From Dermanyssus gallinae (lineage: Eukaryota > Arthropoda > Arachnida > Mesostigmata > Dermanyssidae), in assembly GCA_003439945.1 (NCBI GenBank), contig QVRM01001379.1, positions 1 to 64,000 of the forward strand: a DNA stretch of 64,000 bases. Reading direction: 5' to 3'. This document shows positions 44,280-55,950 of the stretch, in pieces. Each line of letters begins with the position of its first letter. Within the stretch, counting starts at the first letter, position 1. The notes beneath the pieces were generated by a model. That model searched no databases, was not told where the DNA came from, and saw only the letters and a program-made list of their open reading frames with translations. The position numbers and the translations under genes are program-made.

Positions 44280-45590
44280 AGTAACGTAATGCTGTGTGTA
44301 TAAAATCAATTTCTGAATTTGCATTAAGAATCCAAATGGAACGTATGTAGTACACATGTGTTAGGCTTACGGCATATTTAAGTTATGTTTATGTTGTATG
44401 AGAACATTTATGTTATCAATGAGACGCGCAGTTAACTTTGGAAATTAAATAACTGAATTTAAAAAGGTGAAATTGGCCGCTCCGTAAAATATTTTACCCC
44501 GATCGTTCTTCCAGTATGACGGCATTCATTCAAAGTATGTCCTTCTATCGTAAATCGTAATCTAGTGGATTGGTGCGCTACCCACGGTGTTTATCTATTG
44601 GGGTGCCGCCGTTCAATCTCTGCTGTTAGTCAAATTATTATTCAAAGAATGCTCAATCAGGATGATTAATAAACCAGATCGCTGAGAGTCAGCGGCTGCC
44701 ACAAAAAACTGTGAGGCAACCTTGGATGTCTCAACAATTACGATCCTTTAGAGACGACTTTTATTGAAATGTGCAAAATAGTTTAAAATAAAAAGGTGGT
44801 TAAAAACAATCTGTGTAAGGCTACCACACAAAAAAACACTACATTGTTTATTTAATATCTGAGCTAAATAGGTTGCAGCTTGAATAACACCCCGTCAAGA
44901 TATATACAATCTTCGGTAGATGCATGTTTTTCCAAGTAGTGCAAGTATGAACTTAAGGTATTATTCATTCAAAAAATAGTTTAACGCAAAACTGCATACA
45001 TGTAGAATTAGCTGAAAAAATGTCCTGACCAAAACAATATGACGATGTTGACTACCCGTCAGATAAATATTACTTTTACTAGTATTTTAAGCAATGCATT
45101 GTGTAACAACCGATTCCAACAAAAATGCACTTTTGCCACTAGGCCACCAGTGTGGGATGGCATCTCTCGGCCACTGAGCTTAACTTTGCTATTATATTCA
45201 TTGATGTAAAAGTACGTTAGCAGAATAAACGTTCCATTCGAGTAATTTTCGTCGCCGTCATGAATCGATTTGCCAATGTGCGTACGTTAAGGCCGGTTCG
45301 TCGAGCGTCTAGAGGGCCAGGGATAAGTAGTAAGTGCCTTAGCCCCTCCGTAGCCTTTTCGAACTGATCAGTCGTTTCTTAGAGCAAATAGTCGGGTTTC
45401 AAAACTTTGTGATATAATGTCTGCCGGACGATGGTCCTACATCCATATGTCGATATCACGGGTTTCGAGCTACAATGCGATGTTTAAACTGTATTACGGC
45501 GAGGGCAAGCAGACAATATAGGATGTCGGGAACTATTGTCTGCTTTTCTCGTATTTTACTAGACTTTTTTGGTGTAGAGGAGTAACTGGA
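44280..45590. other. No gene recognised
   Basis: AT-rich, short frames only, no transposon motif on either strand. Confidence 0.5.
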
Positions 45591-45614
45591 AAATGGGGTT
45601 TGAAGACATGGAAA

Positions 45615-46110
45615 CTACTGCTGGTAGCTCGTCGGTAAAAGCGGACCGGTTGTGTGGAACTCAAACCTACACCAAAACCCAATCTCCCGGAAACCTGCAT
45701 ATGCAATTACTTCAAACAATATGGGTAGGTACGCCTTCAGATCCCAGGTAACCGTTCCTGCGAGTAGAAGTGCCGCCGCTGTGCTCACCATCCAGTACGC
45801 TTTTATCACCCTGAGAGCTCTGCCCCGCTGAGCTTGGCGCAGGCGGTTCCGGTGCGATCCCCACAAATGTTGGGCATAACGCGTGCGAAATCATTGGCAA
45901 TTTTGAGGTCTTTCTCCGTTTCCCCGCGCAAGTCATAGGTGCCTCGGAGACCTAATTCCCATACGTGACGTCGGCGACTGCCTTGTTCGTGGGCCTCTCC
46001 AGCAGTTCCGGTGTCTGGGCTTGAACGGTGAAGATGAGATCGTCAGCTTAGGCAAGGAGGTCGGTAACGTAGGCAAGGAGGTCGGTAACGTAGGCAAGGA
46101 GGTCGACTCT
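45615..46110 (-). pseudogene. R1 ORF2 fragment
   Basis: Minus-strand frames contain ADDLIFTVQAQTPELL (about 46000-46047) and RGRALRVIKAYWMVSTAAALLLAG (about 45770-45840), the RT catalytic region joined by deletion to the post-RT region. The Tyr codon of the YADD box is TAA (complement of 46048-46050), giving a stop. Confidence 0.75.
46049..46105. repeat. 21-bp tandem triplication before YADD box
   Basis: Units 46049-46069 and 46070-46090 are identical; a third, 15-base partial unit ends at 46105. In the RT frame the unit encodes VTDLLAY, so the repeat is in frame (seven codons). Confidence 0.9.
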
Positions 46111-46229
46111 GGAGGTAAGGGCCCCCAGCTAATGATGGACAAAAAATTCGAACAGCGAGAATTAAAAATTAGATTCTCCGCAAAACAACACGCCTCCAGA
46201 AAAAAGGGCAAAGTTTGGGACCAGGACGC

Positions 46230-47820
46230 TTAGTGAGGACATCTCAAGGTGATAAACCGCCATGCTTGGCGTCATCACTGATAGGTCCAAAGCACAAAAT
46301 ACCTTCGTCTCTATTGTCTCACTAAGAAACTCAGTGTTATTTGGGAGAAAAACTCGTAGCACTTACCCGCCCGCAAGTATTAGAAACCGCACCTTGGGAC
46401 TTATGCACTGTGCAACAGGTTAGCAGAGGACCAACGCCTTGACCAAGAACTTAATGATTTCGTTAGGTTGAACTTCCGAAGAGCATCAGACAATCGCTAC
46501 ATTACAGAGCATCTGCACTTTAAAGGATAACATAAGGACTGCAAAGCCGCACCGATATATATTGCATTTATTCAGTTGAACTAAATAGATTTTATATATC
46601 AGCATGGCAGGATGTTTAGCCTGGCTTACCGTACGTTCTTACAGTTCTTCTGGCCTCTCGAGATTACTAACAATCCCCGAGTTCTAATTTGGAAATTCTG
46701 GGGTACATTGCTGAATTACGGTTAATCTGTAGCGCATGGCGGAATATGCAGTTTCCAGGTTCAACTATGAGCCCGTATTCAAAAACAGGCTCTAGCTTCA
46801 AAGAATTTCGAAGAAGATTAGCGCATACCTGTACATGGTTAGTTACTGGACTAAAAATAAAGTAAAATAGCTAAAATGAACCACTAAAAATACGGATTAT
46901 GTGCAGCCTAGAATTAACAGTGGCAGAATTGCGGCACGCGCAGTGGCTAAATCGAAAATGCATGCCTAGGTACTACAAGAGTTTTGTCTGCGAGAGCTTT
47001 CTAGTTCTGGGCTGGATTAAAGAATCGCGAGAGAGATGGAAATCCTTCCGTGCAATAGAATTGCACAGACCTAAAGCGAGTATAATCGTAAAGACCCAAA
47101 GTCCCTTACTACCCGAGTGGGGTATGTCGAGTCAGAAATTGAAGGTCTTCGAGAGATTTCGATCTCGATTTTCCCATATACACTAAATATTATTCGTAAA
47201 ACACGAAAAGGACATTTACTTTAGAGAGCACTTTCCAAGGCCACCGTACAGTATAAAAATTAGCTATCTGTCTCATCCTGCTTCACACCACTCGTTTCAA
47301 ATATCTCCTTAGCAATTGCATGAGCCCCGATTACAATTATGATACGTATAAAACCTTGCAGTTTATTGCTTGTTAAACAACATCGATATTATTTATATAT
47401 CAGAGATCTGAATTACTAGCGCAATTAGTTGCATAAAAAGTTTCTCTTAGCGACCGATAATCGCGCATAGAATGAGTCTATGATCTAGGGTGGGTGTGTG
47501 TATTTTGACACTCAAAGGACTAAACTGCTGCCGAGTTGAGATACCCACATGCTCGGAAACTGTAGCGGTGGCTTTTCGAAGTTTATGTTGGTATGTCACT
47601 AATGCGGACTCCGGCGTCCAAAGAGAGTATTAAAAAGACCTTGTTGTTATCTGTTTTATGTTATGTTATTCTGCTGGGAGGTGGTGGGCACAGAGAAATT
47701 CCTCAAAGGGATCAGGTGATTCAAAGTGATTCACTTCGTGCCACCTTCTCCTAACGGCGCTGCGAGTCACTTAGTGATCTGTTTGCCGCCCATGGCCTTT
47801 TACCAGTCTAAAAAATATAT
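46230..47820. other. No gene recognised
   Basis: Includes an open frame at 46899-47186 (95 residues, basic, RHAQWLNRKCMPRYYKSF) of unknown nature. No splice pattern or duplicate supports it. Confidence 0.4.
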
Positions 47821-48005
47821 ATTCCTAGAGTGGCCACGCTTGCCTACAAAGCATCTCATGATATAGTATTTCCCTTGGCGCCTAGGCGGCTACGTAGAAC
47901 AACAGTATTTGTGGTACCGCGGACCAAAACAAGCTCAGATTCCATTGTCTATTGCGCCGGCTATCGCATACCTGGAGCGCCCTACCTAGCCGTATCAGAT
48001 CTCTC

Positions 48006-48029
48006 GCCTCTGTGTGTGTGTGTGTGTTT
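48006..48029. repeat. Short (TG)n microsatellite
   Basis: About ten TG units; no feature boundary beside it. Confidence 0.8.
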
Positions 48030-48329
48030 GGGCTTGATTTATAAAAGTATTATCTTGAAAAGCTGGATCACCTGTTTACTTTGTACACATTTGTGCGTGT
48101 AAAACTCAATTTTGCAAAATGTCATTATTTGTTTAACAATTTAAGCATTTGTAATGCAGTTCCGCAAATAAACTGCGTTCTGAGTCTGCACAAAGATAAT
48201 CGTAGAATAGTTCATTGTTTCTTCTTCTGTTCTCGTTTCTTTCTGCTTCTTTTTTCTTTTTCAAGTATTTTCAGTATTTGACAAGTGAACACACTGATGT
48301 AAAATACACTGATGTAAAAAAATTAGAAA

Positions 48330-48645
48330 GTTTGACATCGATTTCACTACTCGGCACTGGGCGTCAGCATGCCTCACCAGACAAATATTTACCGTCAAAG
48401 TCGGTAACGTGGAAAGTGACTTCCTCCGTTATACCTCAGGGATTCACAATCATGCATTGAGGCCATGCTCTTCGAATATAGGGTCTTGATCCCCTAACAG
48501 TGATTCCAGAAGGTGTCACTCATCTTTTATTTGCGGGAACAAATTGAAAGCTGGTGTTATGAAAAAAGAATGCAAATAAGCTTTTCGTGATCTGGGTGTG
48601 TTTGTGACCCCTAAACTAGACATCTCTGAACAGATATACAGATAG
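48330..48645 (+). pseudogene. LINE RT fragment
   Basis: Frames give SVTWKVTSSVIPQGFT (degraded SGVPQGS motif), HLLFAGTN (degraded FADD box) and FRDLGVFVTPKLDISEQ. The last matches MRDLGIIMTPDMKFSEQ of the 27-28 kb element, so it is the same family on the opposite strand. Confidence 0.6.
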
Positions 48646-49224
48646 ATTTACTGCCTCCGTTACTTCTGAAAAATCCTGATTTCTAAGTGAATTTGCACAA
48701 AAGTCTAGTCTTTCATAAATTTGTTTAGTGCATATATATGGTATATATGGTAAAATATATAAATACCACTGATAGAGTACAGGACAAATAGTAGTAGCAA
48801 GCAATAGCAAGACAATGGGCTAGAGTACCGACGCTTGTCACTTTGGTCGACATATTAGAGATTTGTTTATGTGGCGTGTTTGCTCAAACTAAACTTTCAA
48901 CCTAATGATTTGATAGAAAGAATCCGTAGAGGTGATGTCTGTATAGGCCACCGAAAGTAGCGCTCGTAAGTGTTGTGTCGGCGTTTAAAAGGTGCTAGAC
49001 TGGAAGATGACAAGCTTGTTTCAGTTTGTGCTCATTGATTCTTTGCTACTATGTGCGTGTATATACAATTTCGACCCAATTAAGAAATAGCGTATATTTA
49101 TGATAGTAATATTATCACTAAACTGTAAAAGTTAACTATGCAATTTATGTTGCACAGAGTCGTTATTCTTTCTTGGTGCAAAAGCGCGTCTATCTAGATA
49201 TGTTTCACTGCTGATAACTGAGAT

Positions 49225-49520
49225 TATCTATCATCGGGCGCTGTGCTACCCATTCTAGACAGGTCACGACGGAAGCTGATGAAAATAAGATGTGCAAGTA
49301 TGCGACTTTTGCGAGTAACTACCGCTTTGGTTCGCATTTGAGATCTTGTCAGTAAGGGAAGGGCCACCAACATTATAGATCCTTTATAGCTCCTCGACAC
49401 TGTTAGACGCCGCTTGATCCATACGAAGTTCGACCCCCGAGATTTCCTGATCGAGCGTTGTTCCATTAATCTTTAGCGCGGCACTCGGCGCCAACTTTAG
49501 GAATAATGAGCGAAGCTAAC
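49225..49520 (-). pseudogene. LINE RT thumb fragment
   Basis: A minus-strand frame reads AALKINGTTLDQEISGVELRM, resembling the KINGT.LE.V..KYLG motif that follows the RT palm in LINEs. The rest is decayed. Confidence 0.4.
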
Positions 49521-49647
49521 AAACCAGCCTGTAGGCATCGCATGCCCTAGCAGATAAACCAAATGACACACGCGGTAGTAGGAGATGAAATGCGTAAACT
49601 ATAGTTCTGTATAATTAAATATCCCTTAAGCGGTATGACAAGCTTAC

Positions 49648-49861
49648 TGCATGGACGTCAATGTAGAACCGGTGCCTCTTTTCGTCGGGATGTAGACCGC
49701 TGACGTTGGCTAGCAGTGCAGGATCCCCATGAAGAAAGTGAGGAAGGCTAAGAACAACCGGCATTGTGTACAACTTTGAGGGGTACTGCCAATGATGCTC
49801 CACCATCCACCGGCTAGCGTCGAATGTCCCCCTCAGGTGCGTCGGCGCTGAGCATAAACAG
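49648..49861 (-). CDS. CD36/SR-B exon, gene B (PHF motif)
   Basis: Exon of 214 nt from acceptor TTTTCATACAG to donor GTAAGC. It encodes CLCSAPTHLRGTFDASRW, then PVVLSLPHFLHGDPALL and GLHPDEKRHRFYIDVHA. The family pattern is C.C....Gl.D.S.C, then PHF..aD and GL.P....H..Y.D. The split codon joins the previous exon to give N-C-L-C. The usual Cys after the D-S segment is replaced (SRWM), so one family disulphide may be missing. The final exon, with the second membrane span, was not located below this point. Confidence 0.88.
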
Positions 49862-50029
49862 CTGTATGAAAACAAAGTGTAAAATTTTCTCTGATAGTTA
49901 GCAGTTTCTGATTTGCGAGAAATATTGCTAGTAATACAATAAAATCTGCCTTTACGATCCACCGTCAGAGTTGTAAGCCATATATGTAAAGGAATGCCCT
50001 GCATATAACTTTAACAACAGAAAAAACAA

Positions 50030-50115
50030 AGGTTAAAGAACCCGGAACTACATGTTCGCGTGGAGGCAATTGCTCACTCAGAAGTGCTAACATAACAAAG
50101 TTATATAAATAAATT
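50030..50115 (+). repeat. RLE element 3' UTR, copy 2 (solo)
   Basis: AGAACCCGGAACTACATGTTCGCG through GTGCTAACATAACAAAGTTA resembles 32290-32370 without any coding sequence. An extreme 5'-truncated insertion lying in a CD36 intron. Confidence 0.7.
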
Positions 50116-50159
50116 TAGAGACTTAAAGAACAAAGAACGCATGTATATTTCGGCAAATG

Positions 50160-50270
50160 ATGCGACATTTAAGAGACCTTGCCTGGAGTCAATCTCAGTT
50201 ATTCGAGGAGTTATTAGGAGAAAAACACGACGAATTAGGCGACATTTAAGCGACTTTGCCTGGAGTCAAT
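50160..50270. repeat. Short direct repeat
   Basis: GCGACATTTAAG.GAC..TGCCTGGAGTCAAT occurs at about 50161 and again at about 50240, roughly 79 bases apart. Confidence 0.75.
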
Positions 50271-50310
50271 ATTTAACTATTAAAGGACTTTTCTTCGATA
50301 AAAGACGTAC

Positions 50311-50491
50311 TTGTCAATCGCGCGATCTCCAGTTTCATTAAAGAAGTCGCTTCCACTGTCGAATCGAGCGATTAGCTCACAGTTAATACTGTATCTTTTC
50401 TGTAGATACAAGGGCCACGGTTTTGCAATAACGGCGGTGAAAATCTTAACGCTTTTCGGCGGTTCTTCAAAGGCTGGAAAAAGGTCGCCAT
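50311..50491 (-). CDS. CD36/SR-B exon, gene B (mid ectodomain)
   Basis: A 181-nt exon from acceptor TTGTATTGCAG to donor GTACGT. With the split codon it continues GTDG as D-GDLFPAFEEPPKSVKIF, then PLYLQKRYSINCELIARF and FFNETGDRAID. The family reads GTDGt.FPP....l..F, and later F.N...NxCxC. Phases fit the exons at 55186-55232 (1+2) and 49648-49861 (2+1). An NET glycosylation site is present. Confidence 0.88.
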
Positions 50492-50819
50492 CTGCAATAC
50501 AAGTAGCCTATATTTTAAAATGCTAGCGTCCAATGTAAACCAAAACTCGATTTTAAAGAAGGACACGCACATCAAGTTTACAACAAATAAACGTCACGAT
50601 AACAATGTTTATGATATTCGATAGAATTAGCCTGAGAGGAACAGTAAGACATAAAATCGTAACGACTTCTCTCACGGTCTAGTTTTTTTTTATAAAATAA
50701 AAACTTCTTAAATCACGTAATAAAAATAAGAGATCGGCGCAGTCGTCCTGTTTCGAATATCTCTGGCCACGCGGGATATTCGCAACAGGGCGACTGCAGC
50801 AGATGTGCTCTCTTCCTAA

Positions 50820-51151
50820 AACGCATCTAGACACATACAATATTTAGTTTCTGCGGTTGTTCGGCCGCACTTTAAACAGTTATAAATAAGACTCGCGCCC
50901 ATAGGTTGTACTAGAACCCATTTGTCATCAGTCGCAAATGTATTCATTAAGAGCGGTAAAACAATGTCGTTCGATTTGAGGTCACATATTCTGCGGTAAC
51001 TTTTTAAGAATCTCCTTTGCACACTTCCAATCATACCTATATCTTTCTTCACACATACTTTGATGCCAAACAGGTGAGCAGTACACAAATTTAGTTTACA
51101 CAATCGATTTGTACAAACGAAGATACACCGTAAGCTCCTTAACAGTGACAC
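50820..51151 (-). pseudogene. LINE ORF2 post-RT fragment
   Basis: Minus frame has AHLFGIKVCVKKDIGMIGSV followed by QRRFLKSYRRIC, resembling the fG...W.......i..VQRRFtr segment after the RT of CR1/Jockey LINEs, and ends with a cysteine-rich YNCLKCGRTTAETKYCMC. Lies in the intron between CD36 exons. Confidence 0.55.
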
Positions 51152-51159
51152 AGCACAAC

Positions 51160-52330
51160 AACATATTCACAAGTATAGATGCTGCGTTGGCTAATTCTTT
51201 AATATGCAAAGATGGTGAGGTCAGTTGGGATCAAGAGTCCAAAATTGTTTGCGTAAATGTGTAACGCCTCGTTGTCGAGTCGTGCGTTATCTCTAGTAGT
51301 TGCATACACGTATATTGACGAGGCACAAAATGATGTTGTGCCGCATTGAATAACTTAATTGCGATCATATAACTGGTGGCATGCATGACTAGAACCCTCT
51401 CGAAAACATTGCAGGCGTCGGATACTTTGCTAAAAAACGTAGGGATTTTAGAATCAGTTTACGATCTCTCGAATATCGGCTCTAGAGGCTTCGCTAAAAA
51501 TATAGCCAGTTTTTCTTAATTGGCGGAATACCGCCAGGTGTGTGGCTGCATTTGGGCTTTAAATTCAGCAATTGCGAGTAAATGTCCCGCTTGTTAAGCT
51601 CGATGTGTGAGTCGCGAAAAACATGTCGTTTAATTTTTAAAAATATCCTTTGCCTAAATCAAATTATGCACAGATATCGTGAAAGATACGCAGGTTATTG
51701 AAGCAGCGCGAAACAGAGACGAGAAATGTAAAGCGAGAAACTCAGCTTTATTTTTAGTCTTTGGTGCAGAGCGCGAGTCTGATTTCACGGTCGACAATTA
51801 CCAACAGCAATAAAATGTTAAGATATATTTATGAGTTATGTACCTAGAATACATACATACACATGTATGCAAGGCTTGTTTTACTGCTAGAAGTGCGTTC
51901 TGAAAATGCTTATGTTTTTATAAAAATAATAGGTGAAATGAATGCTTCATTGCACACATTTGTACAAACTTGTACACAAGGTTTGCACACTCACTTGCAC
52001 ACGTATGCATCGAATCATATATTTAACATATTTACGTTTACAAGTTGCCTTAACGCATTTTGGTCACAAGTTGTACAACTGCCCTTACAGACGAGAGTAA
52101 TCGAATTGCCTGAGGTAAGGAGCTCCAAATAGGTAATGGGCGATAGCCAAGAGACTAACTACTTGTTTAGTTAAAAACTGAAAAGTTTCACACATGCAGT
52201 GCCGCGGTTAGAGCCGCCGCTTTGCGTGGGAAGAACATTTTCGATCAAATATTGCCTCTCATAATTTAGAACGCAAGCAGGGCAACGCGCACTTAATACA
52301 TTTCACTGATCGAAAACAATACGTACACGC
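51160..52330. other. No gene recognised
   Basis: AT-rich intronic sequence of CD36 gene B with only short frames. Confidence 0.5.
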
Positions 52331-52334
52331 TAAA

Positions 52335-52870
52335 CAGATCAGCTACAGCATTACGGCTTCTCCCGAACATTGCCCTAAGAGCATTGTTCTGGATAATTTT
52401 AAGCCTGACGAGATAGCCTCCCTCAAAACTGGAAAGCATAACATATCGGCAATAGCAAGTCTTGTAGACGAGTAGGAATAGTTTAGCGGGAACACTAATC
52501 CGTGTTTAAGTCGTCTCAACGCTGCAATGATGGAATACCACTTAGGTGCAATGCAACCAAACGACACGGTCATCTCAAGGTCTAATGCAGGTTTAGGCCC
52601 AAACATTGAGGTCACACTGCCATCTCAAGGTCTCATGCAGGTTTAGGCCCAAACATTGAGGCCACACTGCCATCTCAAGGTCTCATGCAGGTTTAGGCCC
52701 AAACATTGAGGCCACACTGCCATCTCAAGGTCTCATGCAGGTTTAAGTGGTGTCGCACAAAATGTGACCTGCTGCGTACCGACGGTTCTCTGAGGCACAT
52801 AAAATAACATCAGACTGGTCTTGGTAGCATTAACAACAAGACCAAAAACGTATAGCTACTTCTGCACATC
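52335..52870 (-). pseudogene. LINE RT fragment carrying a tandem repeat
   Basis: The minus strand has FGLVVNATKTSLMLFYV (about 52795-52845), an RT motif of the form GL.vN..KT. The following frame 52343-52615 (PKWYSIIAALRRLKHGL) probably continues the domain. Between them is the 50-bp tandem array. Confidence 0.5.
52571..52745. repeat. 50-bp tandem repeat, 3.5 copies
   Basis: Units start at 52571, 52621, 52671 and 52721 (25 bases only). The second and third units are identical; the first differs at two positions. Each unit starts CATCTCAAGGTCT and ends CACACTGC. Confidence 0.97.
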
Positions 52871-53029
52871 CAAGGGCAGTACGTATATCGCCGTAAATCT
52901 TGGTTATCTCAAAAAGGAATAGCACTGAAGTATCACCCGGATACGCTTAACAACTTACTAAGATCACAAAATGCCTAAACGTTCCTAAACAACATTTTTT
53001 AAATAGTAGCGATATACAAGTAAAAGCCT

Positions 53030-53380
53030 GGGTCTAGCCATACTTGACGAATTCCGGACTGTCACTAACTTTGGTGTGATTAACGGCCTAATCCGATCAA
53101 ATGTCAAAAATATAGCACCGAGAAGTTGAGCCATTGGACGTTAACGTTCGAGACAATGGGAGGTCTAGGCCCCCTTATATTCAAGCTGATTCAGCGCGTA
53201 GGTAAAGTTTTAGCTCGAAAGCATCCGAATTCTCACCTCAGGGGCTGTCGTTTGACATGCATTAAAAAATGCAACGTCCGTTCAGGGCATATTATTGAGC
53301 CGGACTAATCTTGGGTTAGAGAACCGGTGCAAACACGTTCGCGCAAAAACAGATATTCACTTTAAATTACTACCATAGAA
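53030..53380 (+). pseudogene. RLE-type LINE fragment with internal deletion
   Basis: The first 110 bases match RT sequence at about 31230-31345 (GTGATTAACGGCCTAATCCG, AAGTTGAGCCATTGGA), then jump to the C-terminus FETMGGLGPLIFKLIQRVGK (cf. 32100-32165) and end in the family 3' UTR (GGGTTAGAGAACC, ACACGTTCGCGC). Same family as the 29.6 kb element, deleted for most of RT and the nuclease core. Confidence 0.75.
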
Positions 53381-53449
53381 AATAAGGAGCTAGCTATCAG
53401 AACCAAGAGTAGTATTGATAATACCAAGTACCGATCTCCGAGGTTCCGA

Positions 53450-53690
53450 TAATGACTTCCTTTCACGTGGGTTAACCGTCTTCCTCCAGATAGGTATGAC
53501 ATAAAGCAGTCGACCGGTGCACACTATTTTCTATCATTTTAGTGATCTACCGCCACAAGTATGCTATTGCCAACTCGGTGGTCCGATCGCGATTTCCTAA
53601 AAGCGAACTGGTTAGGCGAAGCTAACCCAGGAGAACCAATTGCAGTGAGAATGCACTGACCTCATCTAATCTGGACGATACTTGATTCGT
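53450..53690 (-). pseudogene. Possible LINE RT scrap
   Basis: Minus frame contains ASPNQFAFRKSRSDHRVGN, resembling QfGFrkgrSt of RT motif 2a. Little else is readable. 53700-54760 holds an open minus frame 54128-54433 that I cannot assign. Confidence 0.35.
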
Positions 53691-54769
53691 CGCTAACTCA
53701 TCCCGGATATCTCCCTGGACGTCATGGGCGGCCACTGTACTTGACCCATTAGTTGCGAAGTGCCTGTTGAGCCTATTGGCAATGCTCTGCGAATTCTGTT
53801 TGCAATCAAGATATTACCAAACCTTATTTTAGCGCCACTTAATTGCTTTGGATTTCTTTAGCCATAATTATTGCTCATGAACGTCCGCGACCAGCAGTGA
53901 TTGATGTCTCGGCTCGACGCACATCAAACTAACATCAGCCATTAGCTCTAGGGGCACATTGTCACTATTTTACTATTTTGTACAGTATTAGTTCGATAGT
54001 TCACGTCACTGCCCACACTACTGGGGTGATTCAGATCAAAAGCCGATCAGCAACCTTAGCCGAATCAAACACTGGAGGAAGACTTCAATATTGAACATTC
54101 AGCTTGTTGAGCACAGCGCATTTGAGGCTAACCCTCACATATGTGTACACAAAAGCTTCGCCTTGATCTAGCGTGACCCTCTATGCTTCGATTTTTATAT
54201 GCACTCAATACTTCTTGAACATTCTCAGCCAAGATACTTGTGCGTTCACTTTCTGTGGTGCTGCTTCGTGTCCTTTGCTGCACTTCGTTGTGCCAGAAAA
54301 GCTCTGATGATAACTCGTCCGTCACAACGCTTGCGGCGAAAAGCTTGACCATTATGGCCAAAAAAGGGGCATTAGCAAGCTGCAGCAGCGTAAGTTCGGA
54401 GTAACGGTCATGCCAGCCAGTTACGCCGCACAATCAGGCCACATCTTGAGTTCAGTGACATCAAGGCCCAGCACCTTTTGCTATTCAAACTCCCGACGAG
54501 GGGCCGTCCTAAGGCGCACTCTGATGATTCGTGAGGTCTCTCCTCGCTGGCAGCTGATCCACTTTATTCTTCTAGTTCTTTAACGTATTCGTGAGCTAGC
54601 TACAGTGCGGCATTTGCCGTTGGAAGCGCCTATATGTTATCGGTACACGTGCTGGGTGCAGTTGATTGATATCTTGCTGCATCATTCACATGCTGCCGCT
54701 CTAAGCGCCTCTGATATAAGAAAGGTGACATGTGTATTAAGCTATACATGGCAAGCTAATAACAGTTGA

Positions 54770-54860
54770 ATCAAAGCTGGGCTAATCCTGGGTTAGAAAA
54801 CCCGTGACCACACGTTTACGCGGAGACAATTGTTCGCTCCAACGCGCTAACATAAAAACG
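54770..54860 (+). repeat. RLE element 3' UTR, copy 4 (solo)
   Basis: GCTGGGCTAATCCTGGGTTAG through CGCGGAGACAATTGTTCGCTCC matches 32270-32340. No coding sequence is attached. Confidence 0.75.
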
Positions 54861-55185
54861 CTTGGCTAACACGGGTCCACAAAATGAGTGGCTGATTATC
54901 GAATTTGGATTGGTTGTCAAAACCTACGGGCAGTGTTTGTTTTCTTTCGGTAGAAAAGAAAGAGACTCTTTTCAAGAACTTAAACAAAACCATTACTATA
55001 TCTGTCTTTGCTGTTCTACTCATTAGATAAGGTTATACTTAACAAGAAGCAGGTACGGGGGTTAATTGCGCTTATCTCGAATTGAAACCACAGGTTCGAC
55101 AGTTAGTTTAGGCACGTAAGAGCTTAGGTATATGTGTTAAATAGGCTACTAGCTATTCAGATAAAAATGCTCATAGATAATTTAC

Positions 55186-55232
55186 CTGTACCCTCGACGT
55201 CGTTGCATTCATCACCATATTGTATAAAATGC
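55186..55232 (-). CDS. CD36/SR-B micro-exon, gene B (CN-GTDG)
   Basis: A 47-nt exon between acceptor TATTTTCATTTGCAG and donor GTAAAT. It encodes HFIQYGDECNDVEGT. With its neighbours it gives ...GHRR-HFIQYGDECNDVEGT-D-G, the family's W....CN.I.GTDG segment. All phases match. Its small size would defeat most gene finders. Confidence 0.85.
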
Positions 55233-55791
55233 CTGCAAATGAAAATATAAGTGGATATACATGTATGATTTTTTAGAGAGCTACCTGGGAAATGCGACAC
55301 GCACTCACGGGCACCACTGCAAGAAAATCGTTGACAATTGTGGGTCTTTTTCTCTTTCGCTTGCAGGAAGTTGTCAATACTACAAGCAATATTGGTCCAG
55401 TGGTTACGTGACTTACTTATAAGCTTTGTAAACATTCTAACTATGTCGTCATTAGTAGTTCGTAGGCCGTACGCTAAGAAGCCTATGCCGGGTCACACAG
55501 GATGTTTAGACGTGTGCCCGATTTCGCTTTGGCAGTAGAGTGATCTGGGTTAAAAAATAAAGGAAAACTTAAAAAAACTTACAGGCTTCGAGCCGGGGTG
55601 AAGATTTTTAGGCTGAGGTGTTAACTGCTGTATATCTCATCAGCTTAAGATTTATACCCTATTTGAAGTAATTTATCAACACATCTCTGCTGCCGCCACC
55701 GTCTCTTTTTCTTTTGCTGTACTTATTTCATCAATGCTATACATTATTTATGGATGTATACAAAAATTAGATGCGATACAGGACTACTCAC

Positions 55792-55950
55792 CTTCGATGG
55801 CCGTATTTAAAAAGATTGTTGATCCTTTTGACATCGGTATACACGGTATGTTCCATAGCATCATTTCGCCTCATAAAATATCCATATTTATCATCTCTAG
55901 TACGTATAAGGGTCGATGAATCATGTGCACGTAACTCTTCATCGTAGAAT
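55792..55950 (-). CDS. CD36/SR-B exon, gene B
   Basis: A 159-nt exon between acceptor CTTTTCATTGGCACAG and donor GTGAGT. It encodes FYDEELRAHDSS, KYGYFMRRNDAMEHTVYTDV and RINNLFKYGHR. The family pattern here is GY.DpL, then FG.F..+N.T...YTV.TG..di. The exon joins exon 59578-59808 through a split Gly codon (GG + A), giving EYFFHG-FYDEEL, equivalent to E.LfGY.DPL. The donor split codon gives Arg with the next exon. Confidence 0.87.

Noticed and set aside
52530..52760. CRISPR-like array
   Set aside because: The repeats are directly contiguous 50-bp units with no unique spacers, so this is an ordinary tandem repeat.
54128..54433. Minus-strand 101-residue open frame between CD36 exons
   Set aside because: It does not match any CD36 segment, and the neighbouring exons already join in phase without it.
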